Shown: one piece after another, positions 1 through 10,800 of the stretch | How positions within the stretch are numbered: the stretch's first letter is position 1 | Layout: each line of letters opens with the position of its first letter | Assembly (NCBI GenBank): GCA_021292105.1 | Contig: CM037869.1 | Location: 7,004,204 to 7,068,203, forward strand | DNA from: Anadara kagoshimensis | Lineage: Eukaryota > Mollusca > Bivalvia > Arcoida > Arcidae | Direction: 5' to 3' | Length of the DNA stretch: 64,000 nucleotides | Program-made: the position numbers and the translations under genes | The notes under the pieces: generated by a model | The model's database searches: none | What the model was told of the DNA's origin: nothing | Seen by the model: the letters and a program-made list of their open reading frames with translations, nothing else

Positions 1-50
1 GTCAATTGAACCTCGTGCAATGTACAGTCCTGTTAAAAAAATTAACATTT

Positions 51-81
51 ACAGTACAGACGTGTCGAATGTTTAACACAG
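51..81 (-). repeat. Inverted partial satellite monomer, left flank
   Basis: ACAGTACAGACGTGTCGAAT followed by GTTTAACAC is the reverse complement of the monomer end (GTGTTTAACTTTCGACAGG then TCTGTACTGT), with a few mismatches. It lies outside the array and in the opposite orientation. Confidence 0.8.
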
Positions 82-164
82 AGCGCACAAAAACATGCCG
101 AATGATCGCGATATCGACCAGCTTGTGGATGAAAAGCGACCGAGAGATAGATAGCAGCTGTCGA

Positions 165-1964
165 TAGATAGCTAACGAGAATTCAAGATGAGACTTGATA
201 TCGGTACTAATTTGTTAGCTTAGTGTTACTCGACATCTGTACTGTAGCTAATGAGAATTCAAGATGATGACTTGATTATTCGGTATAATTTGTTAGCTTA
301 GTGTTTACTTTCGGCAGGTCTGTACTGTAGCTAACGAGAATTCAAGATGATGACTTGATTATTCGGTACTAATTTGTTATCTTAGTGTTTAACTTTCGCA
401 GGTCTGTACTGTAGCTAATGAGAATTCAAGATGATGACTTGATTATTCGGTACTAATTTGTTAGCTTAGTGTTTAACTTTCGGCAGGTCTGTACTGTAGC
501 TAACGAGAATTCAAGATGATGACTTGATTATTCGGTACTAATTTGTTAGCTTAGTGTTTAACTTTCGGCAGGTCTGTACTGTAGCTAACGAGAATTCAAG
601 ATGATGACTTGATTATTCGGTACTAATTTGTTATCTTAGTGTTTAACTTTCGGCAGGTCTGTACTGTAGCTAATGAGAATTCAAGATGATGACTTGATTA
701 TTCGGTACTAATTTGTTAGCTTAGTGTTTAACTTTCGCAGGTCTGTACTGTAGCTAATGAGAATTCAAGATGATGACTTGATTATTCGGTACTAATTTGT
801 TAGCTTAGTGTTTAACTTTCGCAGGTCTGTACTGTAGCTAATGAGAATTCAAGATGATGACTTGATTATTCGGTACTAATTTGTTAGCTTAGTGTTTACT
901 TTCGCAGGTCTGTACTGTAGCTAACGAGAATTCAAGATGAGACTTGATTATTCGGTACTAATTGTTAGCTTAGTGTTTACTTTCGGCAGGTCTGTACTGT
1001 AGCTAACGAGAATTCAAGATGATGACTTGATTATTCGGTACTAATTTGTTAGCTTAGTGTTTACCTTTCGACAGGTCTGTACTGTAGCTAATGAGAATTC
1101 AAGATGATGACTTGATTATTCGGTACTAATTTGTTAGCTTAGTGTTTACCTTTCGACAGGTCTGTACTGTAGCTAATGAGAATTCAAGATGATGACTTGA
1201 TTATTCGGTACTAATTTGTTAGCTTAGTGTTTAACTTTCGGCAGGTCTGTACTGTAGCTAACGAGAATTCAAGATGATGACTTGATTATTCGGTACTAAT
1301 TTGTTAGCTTAGTGTTTACCTTTCGACAGGTCTGTACTGTAGCTAATGAGAATTCAAGATGATGACTTGATTATTCGGTACTAATTTGTTAGCTTAGTGT
1401 TTAACTTTCGGCAGGTCTGTACTGTAGCTAACGACGACTTGATTATTCGGTACTAATTTGTTAGCCTAGTGTTTAACTTTCGGCAGGTCTGTACTGTAGC
1501 TAACGAGAATTCAAGATGATGACTTGATTATTCGGTACTAATTTGTTAGCTTAGTGTTTACCTTTCGACAGGTCTGTACTGTAGCTAATGAGAATTCAAG
1601 ATGATGACTTGATTATTCGGTACTAATTTGTTAGCATAGTGTTTAAATTTCGGCAGGTCTGTACTGTAGCTAACGACGACTTGATTATTCGGTACTAATT
1701 TGTTAGCTTAGTGTTTAACTTTCGACAGGTCTGTACTGTAGCTAACGACGACTTGATTATTCGGTACTAATTTGTTAGCTTAGTGTTTAACTTTCGGCAG
1801 GTCTGTACTGTAGCTAACGACGACTTGATTATTCGGTACTAATTCGTTAGCTTAGTGTTTAACTTTCGGCAGGTCTGTACTGTAGCTAACGACGACTTGA
1901 TTATTCGGTACTAATTCGTTAGCTTAGTGTTTAACTTTCGGCAGGTCTGTACTGTAGCTAACGA
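165..1964. repeat. Satellite array of 85-bp and 72-bp monomers
   Basis: About 22 head-to-tail monomers, each beginning GTAGCTAACG or GTAGCTAATG and ending CAGGTCTGTACT. The standard period is 85 bp (for example starts at 411, 496, 581). Five monomers (starting at 1424, 1666, 1738, 1810 and 1882) lack 13 bp around GAATTCAAGATGA and are 72 bp long, four of them consecutive at the right end. Every monomer contains GCTAAC near its start and GTTAGC in its middle, so each can fold into a small hairpin. No coding potential was seen. Confidence 0.95.
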
Positions 1965-2011
1965 GGTGTCAAATCAGCAGCTCATAGCTATATCTCGAAA
2001 GTATCTTTGTA

Positions 2012-2042
2012 TACAGTACAGACCTGTCGAAAGTTTAACACC
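2012..2042 (-). repeat. Inverted partial satellite monomer, right flank
   Basis: TACAGTACAGACCTGTCG then AAAGTTTAACAC is the reverse complement of the distal part of a monomer, about 50 bp beyond the last direct monomer. With the left flank it brackets the array with two copies facing the opposite way. Confidence 0.85.
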
Positions 2043-2094
2043 CAGCTTTCGAAAATAAGTTGAAGTTCGGCTCGGGCCTGGGCAGTTACGATCA

Positions 2095-2125
2095 CTTAAT
2101 GCCTATATAACACAAAGGCGTTAAG
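2095..2125. other. 10-bp stem hairpin beside the satellite
   Basis: CTTAATGCCT and AGGCGTTAAG pair over 10 bp (one G-T) around an 11-nt AT-rich loop. A hairpin near one end and CTAAG shortly downstream recall a Helitron 3' end, but no matching 5' end was found, so this is only a note. Confidence 0.4.
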
Positions 2126-2481
2126 TATTCGTAAGTGCTAAGATAGTTTCGAGTTCTGGTTCATAATAAATATTTAAATATTTCAAGTTGTTTTTTACCT
2201 ATACATGTATTTGTGCACATATATACCTCTTTTACTGTTTTATTCTTACAGACTGGGATATGATTGGCTTTACCAACGGATAACGACATACCAACGGATA
2301 ACGACATAATCAACATTATTTTTAATTAATACATGTAAATAAAACCATGCAGCATATAATAGACGTGTCTTTGTTTTATTTTTGTTGCTACGTAAACAAT
2401 TATCATCTAGTAACCCCTACCCCTCCCCATTTTTGGAAAGTTAGACACAATCAACAACAAACATATTAATCCATGTCCTAA

Positions 2482-2694
2482 TCACAATCCAGAAGCAAAG
2501 TAAAAACTTTGGAACTGACAAGTCAGGTCAGACAAGTGAACTTCCACATCATTTGGACCGAAATTTACGTCTTGTAAACAGTAAGTTTTAATATCTTTAG
2601 CATTAAGAAAATTAATTATATCTCTTCGTCTATCTAAATTACTAATTTCTCTGCAATTATAAGATAGTATTTTCAGAAACTGGTTATCTGTCAT
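2482..2694 (-). pseudogene. LINE endonuclease N-terminal fragment
   Basis: The 70-residue reading frame opens with ILSYNCREI and continues with RRRDIINFLNAKDIKTYCLQ. This resembles the first strands of the APE-type endonuclease domain of non-LTR retrotransposons, where N binds metal and LQ precedes the conserved D/E region. The reverse transcriptase is absent and the frame stops after 70 codons, so this is a relic. The last 70 bp also occur at about 26650-26720 in the same orientation, joined there to a different repeat. The family assignment rests on motif resemblance only. Confidence 0.6.
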
Positions 2695-2699
2695 ATTGC

Positions 2700-3413
2700 T
2701 TAGGCATTATGTGGCTAATTGATAGCTTACATTGGCAATATTTAGCTTTGTATATTGATTTGCTTTTGTGTGTATCTATGTCATTTTTAAAGAGGTATAA
2801 TAAGAACAAAAATGAGAAAAAGTAGAAGGGACTGAAGAGAGGAAAATAAGGGTGTACAGAAAGTAAAAAGGGACTAAAGGGACTTTAATTAAATAAAAAA
2901 TAAAAATACAGTGGAGCCATAAATTTGGGAAAAACAGCTGTTTTCATGCATTCTAATGGTTTTGAAGCAGCTTGAATTTGACCTACTATTAACCTGCACA
3001 TGTATATTATATTAACGATTTTATAGGGTCATATAATAATAATAATAATAATAATAACAATAATTATAATGCAGGTCCCATCTTTACAATAATTCCCCAA
3101 TCAAGACTCCCCACAAATCAAATCTGGCAAATTTTGACAATCTTTTATGGTATTGCACATAAAAATATCGATAAAATTAAGTTTTAGTTGTAGTAAGATT
3201 TGACTGATCTTCAAAATGATACCTTAAATACCTGGATATCTTGACAATTAACAAAATTATTACAGTATCAAAATTGTCAGACTTAAGTTAAGAAAAACGT
3301 TGGTTAAGAAACGACTGCGAAACAGGAGTCTGGTGATGTCGACGATTATAACCACAGTAATTACAATGACAATAATTAACATCATTAGCTTTAATTATAC
3401 ACATTATGTTACC
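2700..3413. other. AT-rich DNA, no gene seen
   Basis: No open frame with recognisable protein features. It contains an (AAT)n run near 3030-3060. The region ends at the TA target site of the MITE at 3416. Confidence 0.6.
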
Positions 3414-3415
3414 TA

Positions 3416-4452
3416 AAGTCTGTTTACAACCAATTAGTCTCTTGGTTTTTGTCCCTTTTCATGTGGTTAACGTGTGAATAAAAATCATAGCTTTTTACAT
3501 CGTGAAAACAAGCCTATGCCGTAATGTGGCCTGATGTAACCGGTGTCTAATCTACTCTCTTTACTTCATATTAAAACTTTTTAATATCGCCTTCTATATC
3601 GCTATGTAAATTGTTTTAGCGCCATTTTCCTAACCTTTGCGGCGATACCAAAAACAGGAGTGAGAGGGTTTTTCATATGCTAATCAGTTTCTGTTACGGG
3701 TCATTAACACAATCTTAGCTTCTTCGACTATACGAAGATAGTCACTCCCACAGTCCCAACCACGTGTATATTTATATCACCATCAGTTTTCCTGAAACTC
3801 TATTTAAGTGAATGTCTCAGTTGTTGATTTATCTTTTTTATTTAATTCATATTTTCTGCTACAACGATCAGAAATATTTGTTAACATACGCATCTAATTA
3901 TAATCCGGTTACCTAATGGCTAAAGGCAAAATTGACCGACTTTTACAACACGTGTACACCTGATCATGAATACGGTAGTTCTTGCCAACCACCAAGTAGA
4001 CTGGTAGATTAGACAAAGTTCTTGCAGTCTTACTAATTATCCGTACACACGATTTTTAACCATAATTTACCATTTCTTACATATTAGAATTTTAGTTGTC
4101 AAAAAAGTATCAAGTTTTCCATGATCTATTAATCATTGAAATGGGGGAAAATAAAAATAAAAACAATTTATGAATAATTTCAGACTTCTCGGGTGGCATT
4201 TCTTTTATTTGTAGAACTTTTAATGAATCTATATAGTTATGCAAGTCCGGTCTTCTTCATTCAACGTTTTAAGTTTGTCAAGGTTAAGTATGACCGTTCT
4301 TAAATGAATTTCAGTAAGAATTATGGTACAACGAGAGAGAGAGAGAGAGAGAGAGAGAAACGTTGTCTCAAATAATGATTTGCATGTGAATTGTTTTAAA
4401 TTTTTCAGGGTTAAGTATGACCGTTCTTAAATGAATTTCAGTAAGAATTATG

Positions 4453-4496
<44 letters not shown>

Positions 4497-4993
4497 TTGT
4501 CTCAAATAATCATTTGCACGTGAATTGTGGCAAGAATGCTATTTCGCAAAAAAAATCTCGTAAACAAGCATTTTTTGTACATGACATGCATTATAACACC
4601 ATATGTATATTGATAACTATTGATAGATTTAAACAATTTTGAGTAATTTTATAAACACATTTATGAAAACAATATCCGTCCTTGTCAATCATGTGTAGTG
4701 TTGCGTATCAACATATTGTCGATAAGTATTTCTTATGCAAATTAGCTCAGTATTTCCCTGTCCGAAATGGTTTCGACCGAAATGTAGGACTTAGACAAAA
4801 TAGCCGTTGCTCAAAATTGACCAAAATTTACGGAGTATGGGGCAAAACTGAGAAAAGTTTAAGGATAGAAATATTAAAAATTAATTACGGCATGAATTGT
4901 ATAATACATGTACGATTTTACTTTTACAATAAAAAGTTTCGTTTTAGAGAATTTTACGAAAAACCAAGAGACTAAAGGATCGTAAATGGACTT
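3416..4993. mobile_element. TA-flanked MITE, copy 1 (about 40-bp TIRs)
   Basis: Begins TA|AAGTCTGTTTAC and ends GTAAATGGACTT|TA. The first and last about 40 bp are imperfect inverted repeats sharing TTAGTCTC and TTGGTTTTT. It is flanked by TA at 3414-3415 and 4994-4995, as expected for a Tc1/mariner-type transposition product. A second copy, same orientation, lies at 56042-57391 and is shorter mainly because it lacks about 200 bp found here around 4087-4300. There is no credible transposase; the 97-codon frame at 4682-4975 is not conserved in copy 2, so the element is non-autonomous. Confidence 0.85.
4333..4494. repeat. (GA)n microsatellites inside an internal duplication
   Basis: GA runs at 4333-4357 and 4456-4494, each preceded by the same about 60-bp leader (GTTAAGTATGACCGTTCTTA..) and followed by GTTGTCTCAAATAAT. 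A duplicated segment of about 125 bp carries the microsatellite with it. The sister MITE has the same arrangement at 56729-56899. Confidence 0.85.
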
Positions 4994-5277
4994 TAATTAA
5001 ATATTCCATAGATTATATACACATAGACCACCCGTACAGAAAGACTAGTCATAAATACATTACATCATTGAAATGTATATGAACATTTTGTTTTTAGGAC
5101 AGATAAATGTATGTGCATTTTGATTAGGTATTGGAAACGGGTGTCTATGTACGGGTGTTTTTTTACAATATAATTAAATGATAATACGAAAACATATACA
5201 ATATTGATAACACAGATGAGAAACTGACATCAATTAATAATCTATACTTAATGAACTTTAAGTAATAACCTAACACT

Positions 5278-5550
5278 TATGGAATGCCCGAGTCACATTA
5301 TTAACTTAATCTACGATTAAGTAACTTAATCTAGAATTAACGCCACTTAATCTAGGATTGAGTATATTACTATGAAATTAATTTAACTTATCTCTAGTTA
5401 ACTCAAGTTGAATTAAGCGACAGAAAATGCATTTTCTCTAATCCATGATTTAATTACACTTAAGTGGAATTTTGATACGTAAGTAGAGTTGTACGCTGAT
5501 AAGTACATGAAGTAGAGAAAATCCGGGATTAAGTTATAAAGTATGTTGAT
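5278..5550 (+). repeat. Left terminal inverted repeat of the IS3EU-like element
   Basis: Starts TATGGAATGCCCGAGTCAC, then several spaced copies of the near-palindrome TTAATCTAGGATTAA, and ends with GAGAAAATCCGGGATTAAG. It aligns to the reverse complement of 23757-24046 with gaps. The repeated palindromes are likely transposase-binding sites, by analogy with other long-TIR transposons. Confidence 0.8.
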
Positions 5551-5658
5551 TGGATAAAAACCAGGCTGACGGTTTCAGCCAATCAGAGTCATCGACACAT
5601 ATCTATCTAACCGGCGCCATTGTCAAATGTGAAAAAAAAGTTTAAACATAGCAAAAAG

Positions 5659-5947
5659 ATGGATCGTCTTTCGCGCAGTAACTTGCCAAATGTAGACACT
5701 GTTTTGTACCGTGTAAACACTGTGTTACGAGATATAGAAAGGAGGCATAACAACGGCAGTCTTGATCCTGTTGCTACAAAGTCAGAGATAGACGAGGTGC
5801 TCAGAAACTTGTGCCGACTGGAGCAGGATGGTTCTGTGCCGAATGACCTGCTGAAAGAGTTGACTCAATCAGTAACTGGTGCACGAAATAATTTACTTCA
5901 GCCCGTTCAAGAGAATGAAACAAATGAGAGTCGACGGGATCGTTTCG
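5659..5947 (+). pseudogene. Transposase exon 1
   Basis: The start is chosen at ATG 5659 (AAAAAGATGG); an upstream in-frame TTG at 5620 is not a credible start. The 96 codons read MDRLSRSNLPNVDTVLYRV.. and look helical and polar, with EIDEVLRNLCRLEQDG. It ends ..RRDRF with phase 1 at the strong donor GTAAGT (5948). Upstream, 5540-5610 has an ATTGG / CCAAT pair (TTGATTGG, AGCCAATCAGAG) and GGCGCCATT, a plausible promoter inside the element end. Confidence 0.65.
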
Positions 5948-6009
5948 GTAAGTAAAACAATGCTAAGTGCTTGTGAAAGGGGGGCTGATACGGGTTAGGA
6001 GAAAAGTCT

Positions 6010-6010
<1 letters not shown>

Positions 6011-6055
<45 letters not shown>
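6011..6055. repeat. (GA)n microsatellite in transposase intron 1
   Basis: Uninterrupted GA dinucleotides of about 45 bp, followed by GGGG. Confidence 0.9.
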
Positions 6056-6060
<5 letters not shown>

Positions 6061-6733
6061 CGCTTTGACCTATCATAATAGAATAACAAAATATCAAATT
6101 TTGGTCAAAAATAGTTACAAGTAGTTTAACTCCAGTAGATTCGGCCCACGGACATCCCCACCATTTTCTCGTCTGCTGAGCTCCAATAGTCCACTGTCCA
6201 GATATGAATTTAGACCTAAAGGATGATTACATTTTTTTTCTATTTCATGAAAATTCTAAAGTGTATCCATACCGTCCTAATGAAAACCCACAACTCATAA
6301 AGCATAATTTTTCATATTTTCAAAGCTTTCAACTCAAATCAGTATACAATTGCCAAAAAAATCTGCCGTAGAAATTATCACAACACTTTAATTGTGTTAC
6401 TCACTGTATTAATGTATTTAATGTAATGAGCATACCGCTGTGTACGTTTGGGGTACCTAGAAAATAAGCCCAGGGACGTTTCTCGCGCCCAGGAGTATTG
6501 TATACATGCTAGAAGGTTGTAATTCTGTTATATTACTAATGATATGCTATTTATACTTTTGTAAAAAAAAATCATTAAAATTAATTGAGTTTAAATGGAG
6601 AAATTTCACTTTTTGTTTTCAAATTTCGATATCGGCAGCGGTTCTATGCTTGTAGAGTCTATGCATATTTTACCGTCCAGGAGTTAACAATGCATGGTAG
6701 AAGTCTGTGATTTTGAAATTCTTATAAACATAG

Positions 6734-6942
6734 ACATGGAGAAACTAAAACAGTTAATAGATATGGGATTTTCTGTGAAGAAAATTGCAGAAGATGGTTT
6801 ACTTGGAGATATTTTACATCCCAACACTCTCTTCAAAAGGCTAAAAGACAGCAATATAAAGATTAGATCTGCCTATTCAGATATTTCCGAGGAAGATTTG
6901 GCTGTCCTAATTGGAGAATATAAAAAGAACATCCAAATTCAG
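6734..6942 (+). pseudogene. Transposase exon 2 (helix-turn-helix-like)
   Basis: Acceptor ATAAACATAG precedes 6734 and donor GTAGGT follows 6942. The phase fits exon 1 exactly (..RDRF-D-MEKLKQLIDMG..). The protein MGFSVKKIAEDG..NTLFKRLKDSNIKIRSAYSDIS has the spacing of a resolvase-type helix-turn-helix followed by the S/T-D-I-S segment seen in integrase-core transposases. This exon carries no disabling change. Confidence 0.65.
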
Positions 6943-7569
6943 GTAGGTTTAATTTTGTAATTGAAATCTTATTGCATTTTTCAGTACTAACATTATAGCA
7001 TATACAATCACAAACCAATAACAGAGAATTTGTGACACTTGATAGGAATTTTTCAAGTTAATTGAACACTTCTACTTCTGTATGTGATTGCATGTAGATC
7101 ATAAAGACTTGGAACACACTCATACACTGCCTGAACTTTGTATTGATTTATCCTTCAAAATTATAAATATTGGTCAATGGGAATACTAAGTATTCCACCC
7201 CCACGAACCCTGTATCAAGTCATCAATATGTACCGATGCTAGACATAAATGTCACATCAGTAAATAATGAACATTTAAAGTGATTCCATAAGTGGTACTG
7301 GTGCATGATTTTCATCAGATATACCTGTTCCTGCAAAGTTGCAAACATTTTGAATAATGAAAAAAGATAAAGTTGGCTTATTTGTACTGATTTACAGAAA
7401 ATGATGGAAATCAAGTTATTAATTTATTAAAGCCTAATAATTATTGTATCTTTCATTACATGCAACAGTTTGGCTATATGTACATTCAAATTGGAAGGAT
7501 AATTTGTTTAAGTTTGATAGGACTGGCTTTTACCCACTTTATTGGTTGCCCAAAACATGACTTTTTATT

Positions 7570-7574
7570 GACAT
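7570..7574. repeat. Target-site duplication GACAT of the Mag-like element
   Basis: GACAT occurs immediately left of the 5' LTR and again at 12363-12367 immediately right of the 3' LTR. Confidence 0.9.
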
Positions 7575-7821
7575 TGTAACATTATTGACTTTATTATATA
7601 GACATTATAGTAACAGCATGTATACTGGGAACGAGGTTTTCAACGAGGTTCAATAGAGCACTCAATATCGTGACGTCATTACTTATTGTATGTGTAACAC
7701 GTTATATTTTTAGTGAACGCTTGCAGCGTTACCACGATGTCTGAAATACATGTTGAACACTGAAGCAGTCGTTCTTTGTCATTCTTTATTGTGTATTACC
7801 TACACACAACATAACATTACA
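7575..7821 (+). repeat. 5' LTR of Mag-like element
   Basis: Begins TGTAACATTATTGAC and ends ATAACATTACA. It differs from the 3' LTR by TTTTC versus TTATC near position 86 of the LTR and T versus C in ACATGTTGAAC / ACACGTTGAAC. Confidence 0.93.
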
Positions 7822-7833
7822 TGGTGTCAGATG
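7822..7833 (+). promoter_or_regulatory. Primer-binding site, tRNA-Leu type
   Basis: TGGTGTCAGATG directly abuts the 5' LTR. TGGTGTCAG is complementary to the 3' end of leucine tRNAs (..CTGACACCA). Confidence 0.75.
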
Positions 7834-7852
7834 TTAACGGGAACATCATACA

Positions 7853-10800
7853 ATGGATTTAAACGGTGTACCGCAACCCCAAATGAACTGGGACTCGACA
7901 AACTTGATCGACACGTGGAAAAAATTCCGCCAACACGTGGAGTTAATTTTCAATGGCCCTCTTGTGGAGAAAGAGGAAACGGTAAAAATTACATATTTAC
8001 TTTTGTGGGTTGGCGAGAGAGGACGAGATATCTTCAATACTTGGAATTTGAGCGAAGCAGATGGGAAAAAGCTTTCTGTGCACTTCGACAAATTTTTGGC
8101 ATTCGTCCAACCAAAACAAAATTCACTTCTCGCCAGGTGTAAATTTCGACATGAAACACAAGGCACCGAGAACGTTGAGCAATACATCACACGTTTAAAG
8201 CTGATAGCCAAAGATTGTAATTTCAAGGACAACGACGAGATGATACGTGATAGCCTTATTTTTGGTACAAACTCGCCAAAAGTGAAGGAAAAACTCATCA
8301 ATGAAGGTGACACTTTGACATTGGAAAAAGCAATACAAATCGCACAAGCTTTTGAATACTCACAAGGACAATTAAAGGAAATGAACAATCTCGAAGGTCA
8401 AGGTCAAGGATCAGTTGTTCATGAAATCAAGCCACGGAGACGGATACACAATCGCGGCAACCAAGTGAGAAATCAACATCCGGAAAGAATCGATCACAGT
8501 GGTGATAAATATAACAAATATAACAAACATTGTTTAAACTGTGGTGGTTCCCACACCAAACGCGATCAGTGCCCTGCGAAGGGAAAACAATGCAACAAGT
8601 GTAAAAAATGGAATCATTTCGCTAAAGTGTGCCGATCCAGTTCAAGTACTTCAATTCCAAGGCCAATCGTTCACGAACTTAATATCACAGACACAGCTCA
8701 AGAAGAAGACTTCTTTATAGACTCTATTAGTGACTTTAACTGTAGTGATAGATATTGTAATAATCAAGCCTTTGTAACTTTTAATGTATGTAAAAAACCC
8801 GTCAAGTTTAAACTTGACACTGGCTCCCAGGTAAACATTTTACCGAAACACATACTTGATACACTTGAGTTCACAGGCCCCTTAAAGAAAACAGTACGCA
8901 CCTTAACTGCATACAATGGCAGCAGCTTACCCCTACTTGGTACTTGTAATCTACCATGCCATTATAGAAAAGATAGCAATGTAGAATTTTATTGTGTAGA
9001 CACCACTTCACCCCCTATACTAGGTATGAAGTCATGCTTAGACTTTGAATTAATTAAGTTAGTATACAGTGCTGAGCTGTCTTGTAAGGCCAAACCCCCC
9101 AGCACAAACCAAGTGCCTAGTCCTATGAGTAGATCGTCGGTACTAGACGAGTACTCGGATATTTTTCAAGGTATAGGTCTCATTACCGGGGAAGCCACCA
9201 TACATGTCGACCCTAATTGTACTCCCAAGGTACACCCCCCACGTCGTATCCCTGTAGCTCTCAGAGACAGACTTAAGGGAGAGTTAGACAGAATGGAAGA
9301 GTCCGATATAATCTGTAAAGTTGATTCTCCCACCCCATGGGTCAATTCACTAGTGGTTGTAGAAAAGCCCAACCATAAGTTAAGGGTATGTCTTGATCCT
9401 AAAGATTTAAATGTGGCCATACAACGTCCCCATTACCCCATGAAAACCCTAGAGGATGTTCTACCCCAGTTATCCGGTGCTATGTATTTTACAAAACTTG
9501 ACGTCCGTTCAGGTTATTGGGCCATATCCCTAACAGAACAGTCATCATACTTGACTACATTCAATACCCCTTATGGTAGATATCGGTACAAAAGGCTCCC
9601 ATTTGGTCTTAACTGTTCTCAAGATATATTTCAGTCCAAGATGGATGAATGTTATTCAGGTCTTGATGGAGTCGTTGCTATTGTAGACGACATTCTGGTC
9701 TATGGTTCAACCCGTGAACAACACGACACAAATTTACGTAAAGTGTTGGATAGGTCTCGTGTTAGGGGTATGAAACTTAACAAGGACAAGTTAGAGGTTG
9801 GTGTAACCGAAGTTACATATTTTGGTCATGTTTTAACTTCATCTGGTCTCAAGGCCGACCCCAGTAAGGTCACTGCCATACTAGACATGCCACCCCCAAC
9901 TAATAAGGTAGAGCTGCAAACAGTTTTGGGTATGGTGAATTACCTCTCCAAGTTCGCACCCAATCTAGCTGAGGTTACTAAACCCCTACGTAGCTTACTG
10001 AATAAAGATGTTGAATTTTCATGGGACACACCCCAGGTCGATGCTTTTCAGAAGGTCAAAGAGATCTTAACTAGGTCACCAGGTCCGGTGTTAGCCTATT
10101 ATGACCCCAAAAAAGATGTAGTTTTGCAAGTTGACGCTTCCAAATATGGTTTAGGAGCTGTCTTGCTCCAAGATAACAAGCCAGTGGCATATGCATCTAA
10201 ATCTTTGACGCCCTCTGAGGTAAACTATGCCCAAATTGAAAAGGAAATGTATGGTATCGTATTTGGTTGTTCTCGATTTCACCAATACATATATGGTCGT
10301 CGTGTCAAAGTTGAAACAGATCATAAACCCTTAGTTTCAATTATGAAGAAATCTTTATTAGATGCCCCAGCTAGGCTACAGCGCATGATTTTAAAGCTAC
10401 AATGTTATAATTTAGAGGTTGTACATTTACCAGGTAAAAGCATTCCTGTGGCAGATACCTTATCACGGAGATTTGTATCAGACACTTGCCCAGAACTTTC
10501 TGAGAGTTTAGATGCACAGGTTCACATGGTCATGACGAGTCTTCCTATAAGTGACAACAAGATGCATAGTATTGAACAAGAGTCATTGTCTGACCCCCAA
10601 TTTCAGTTACTGAAGTCAGTTATACTAGATGGCTGGCCTGACACTCGAAATGAATGTCCCCCCAATCTTATGGAATTTTGGAACCACAGGGACGAATTGA
10701 CGGTAGTTGGTGATCTCATATTAAAGGGAAACAAAATTGTTATTCCTAAGGCTCTGAGGTCCTCTATGCTAGAGCGCCTTCATGTTGGTCATATGGGTGT

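Noticed and set aside
165..1964. Regular repeats as a CRISPR array
   Set aside because: Monomers are directly contiguous with no variable spacers, there are no cas genes, and the window is clearly eukaryotic.
2095..2145. Helitron 3' terminus
   Set aside because: A hairpin and a CTAAG are present, but no TC start, no A/T insertion site and no Rep/helicase were found.
4682..4975. 97-codon frame inside MITE copy 1 as a transposase
   Set aside because: Interrupted in copy 2 and without a DDE or helix-turn-helix motif.
5620..5658. TTG 5620 as the start of transposase exon 1
   Set aside because: Non-ATG start with no support; ATG 5659 in good context begins the plausible protein.
7846..8388. 180-codon minus-strand frame across the start of the Mag-like gag
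   Set aside because: Antisense shadow of an intact gag-pol frame with clear motifs.
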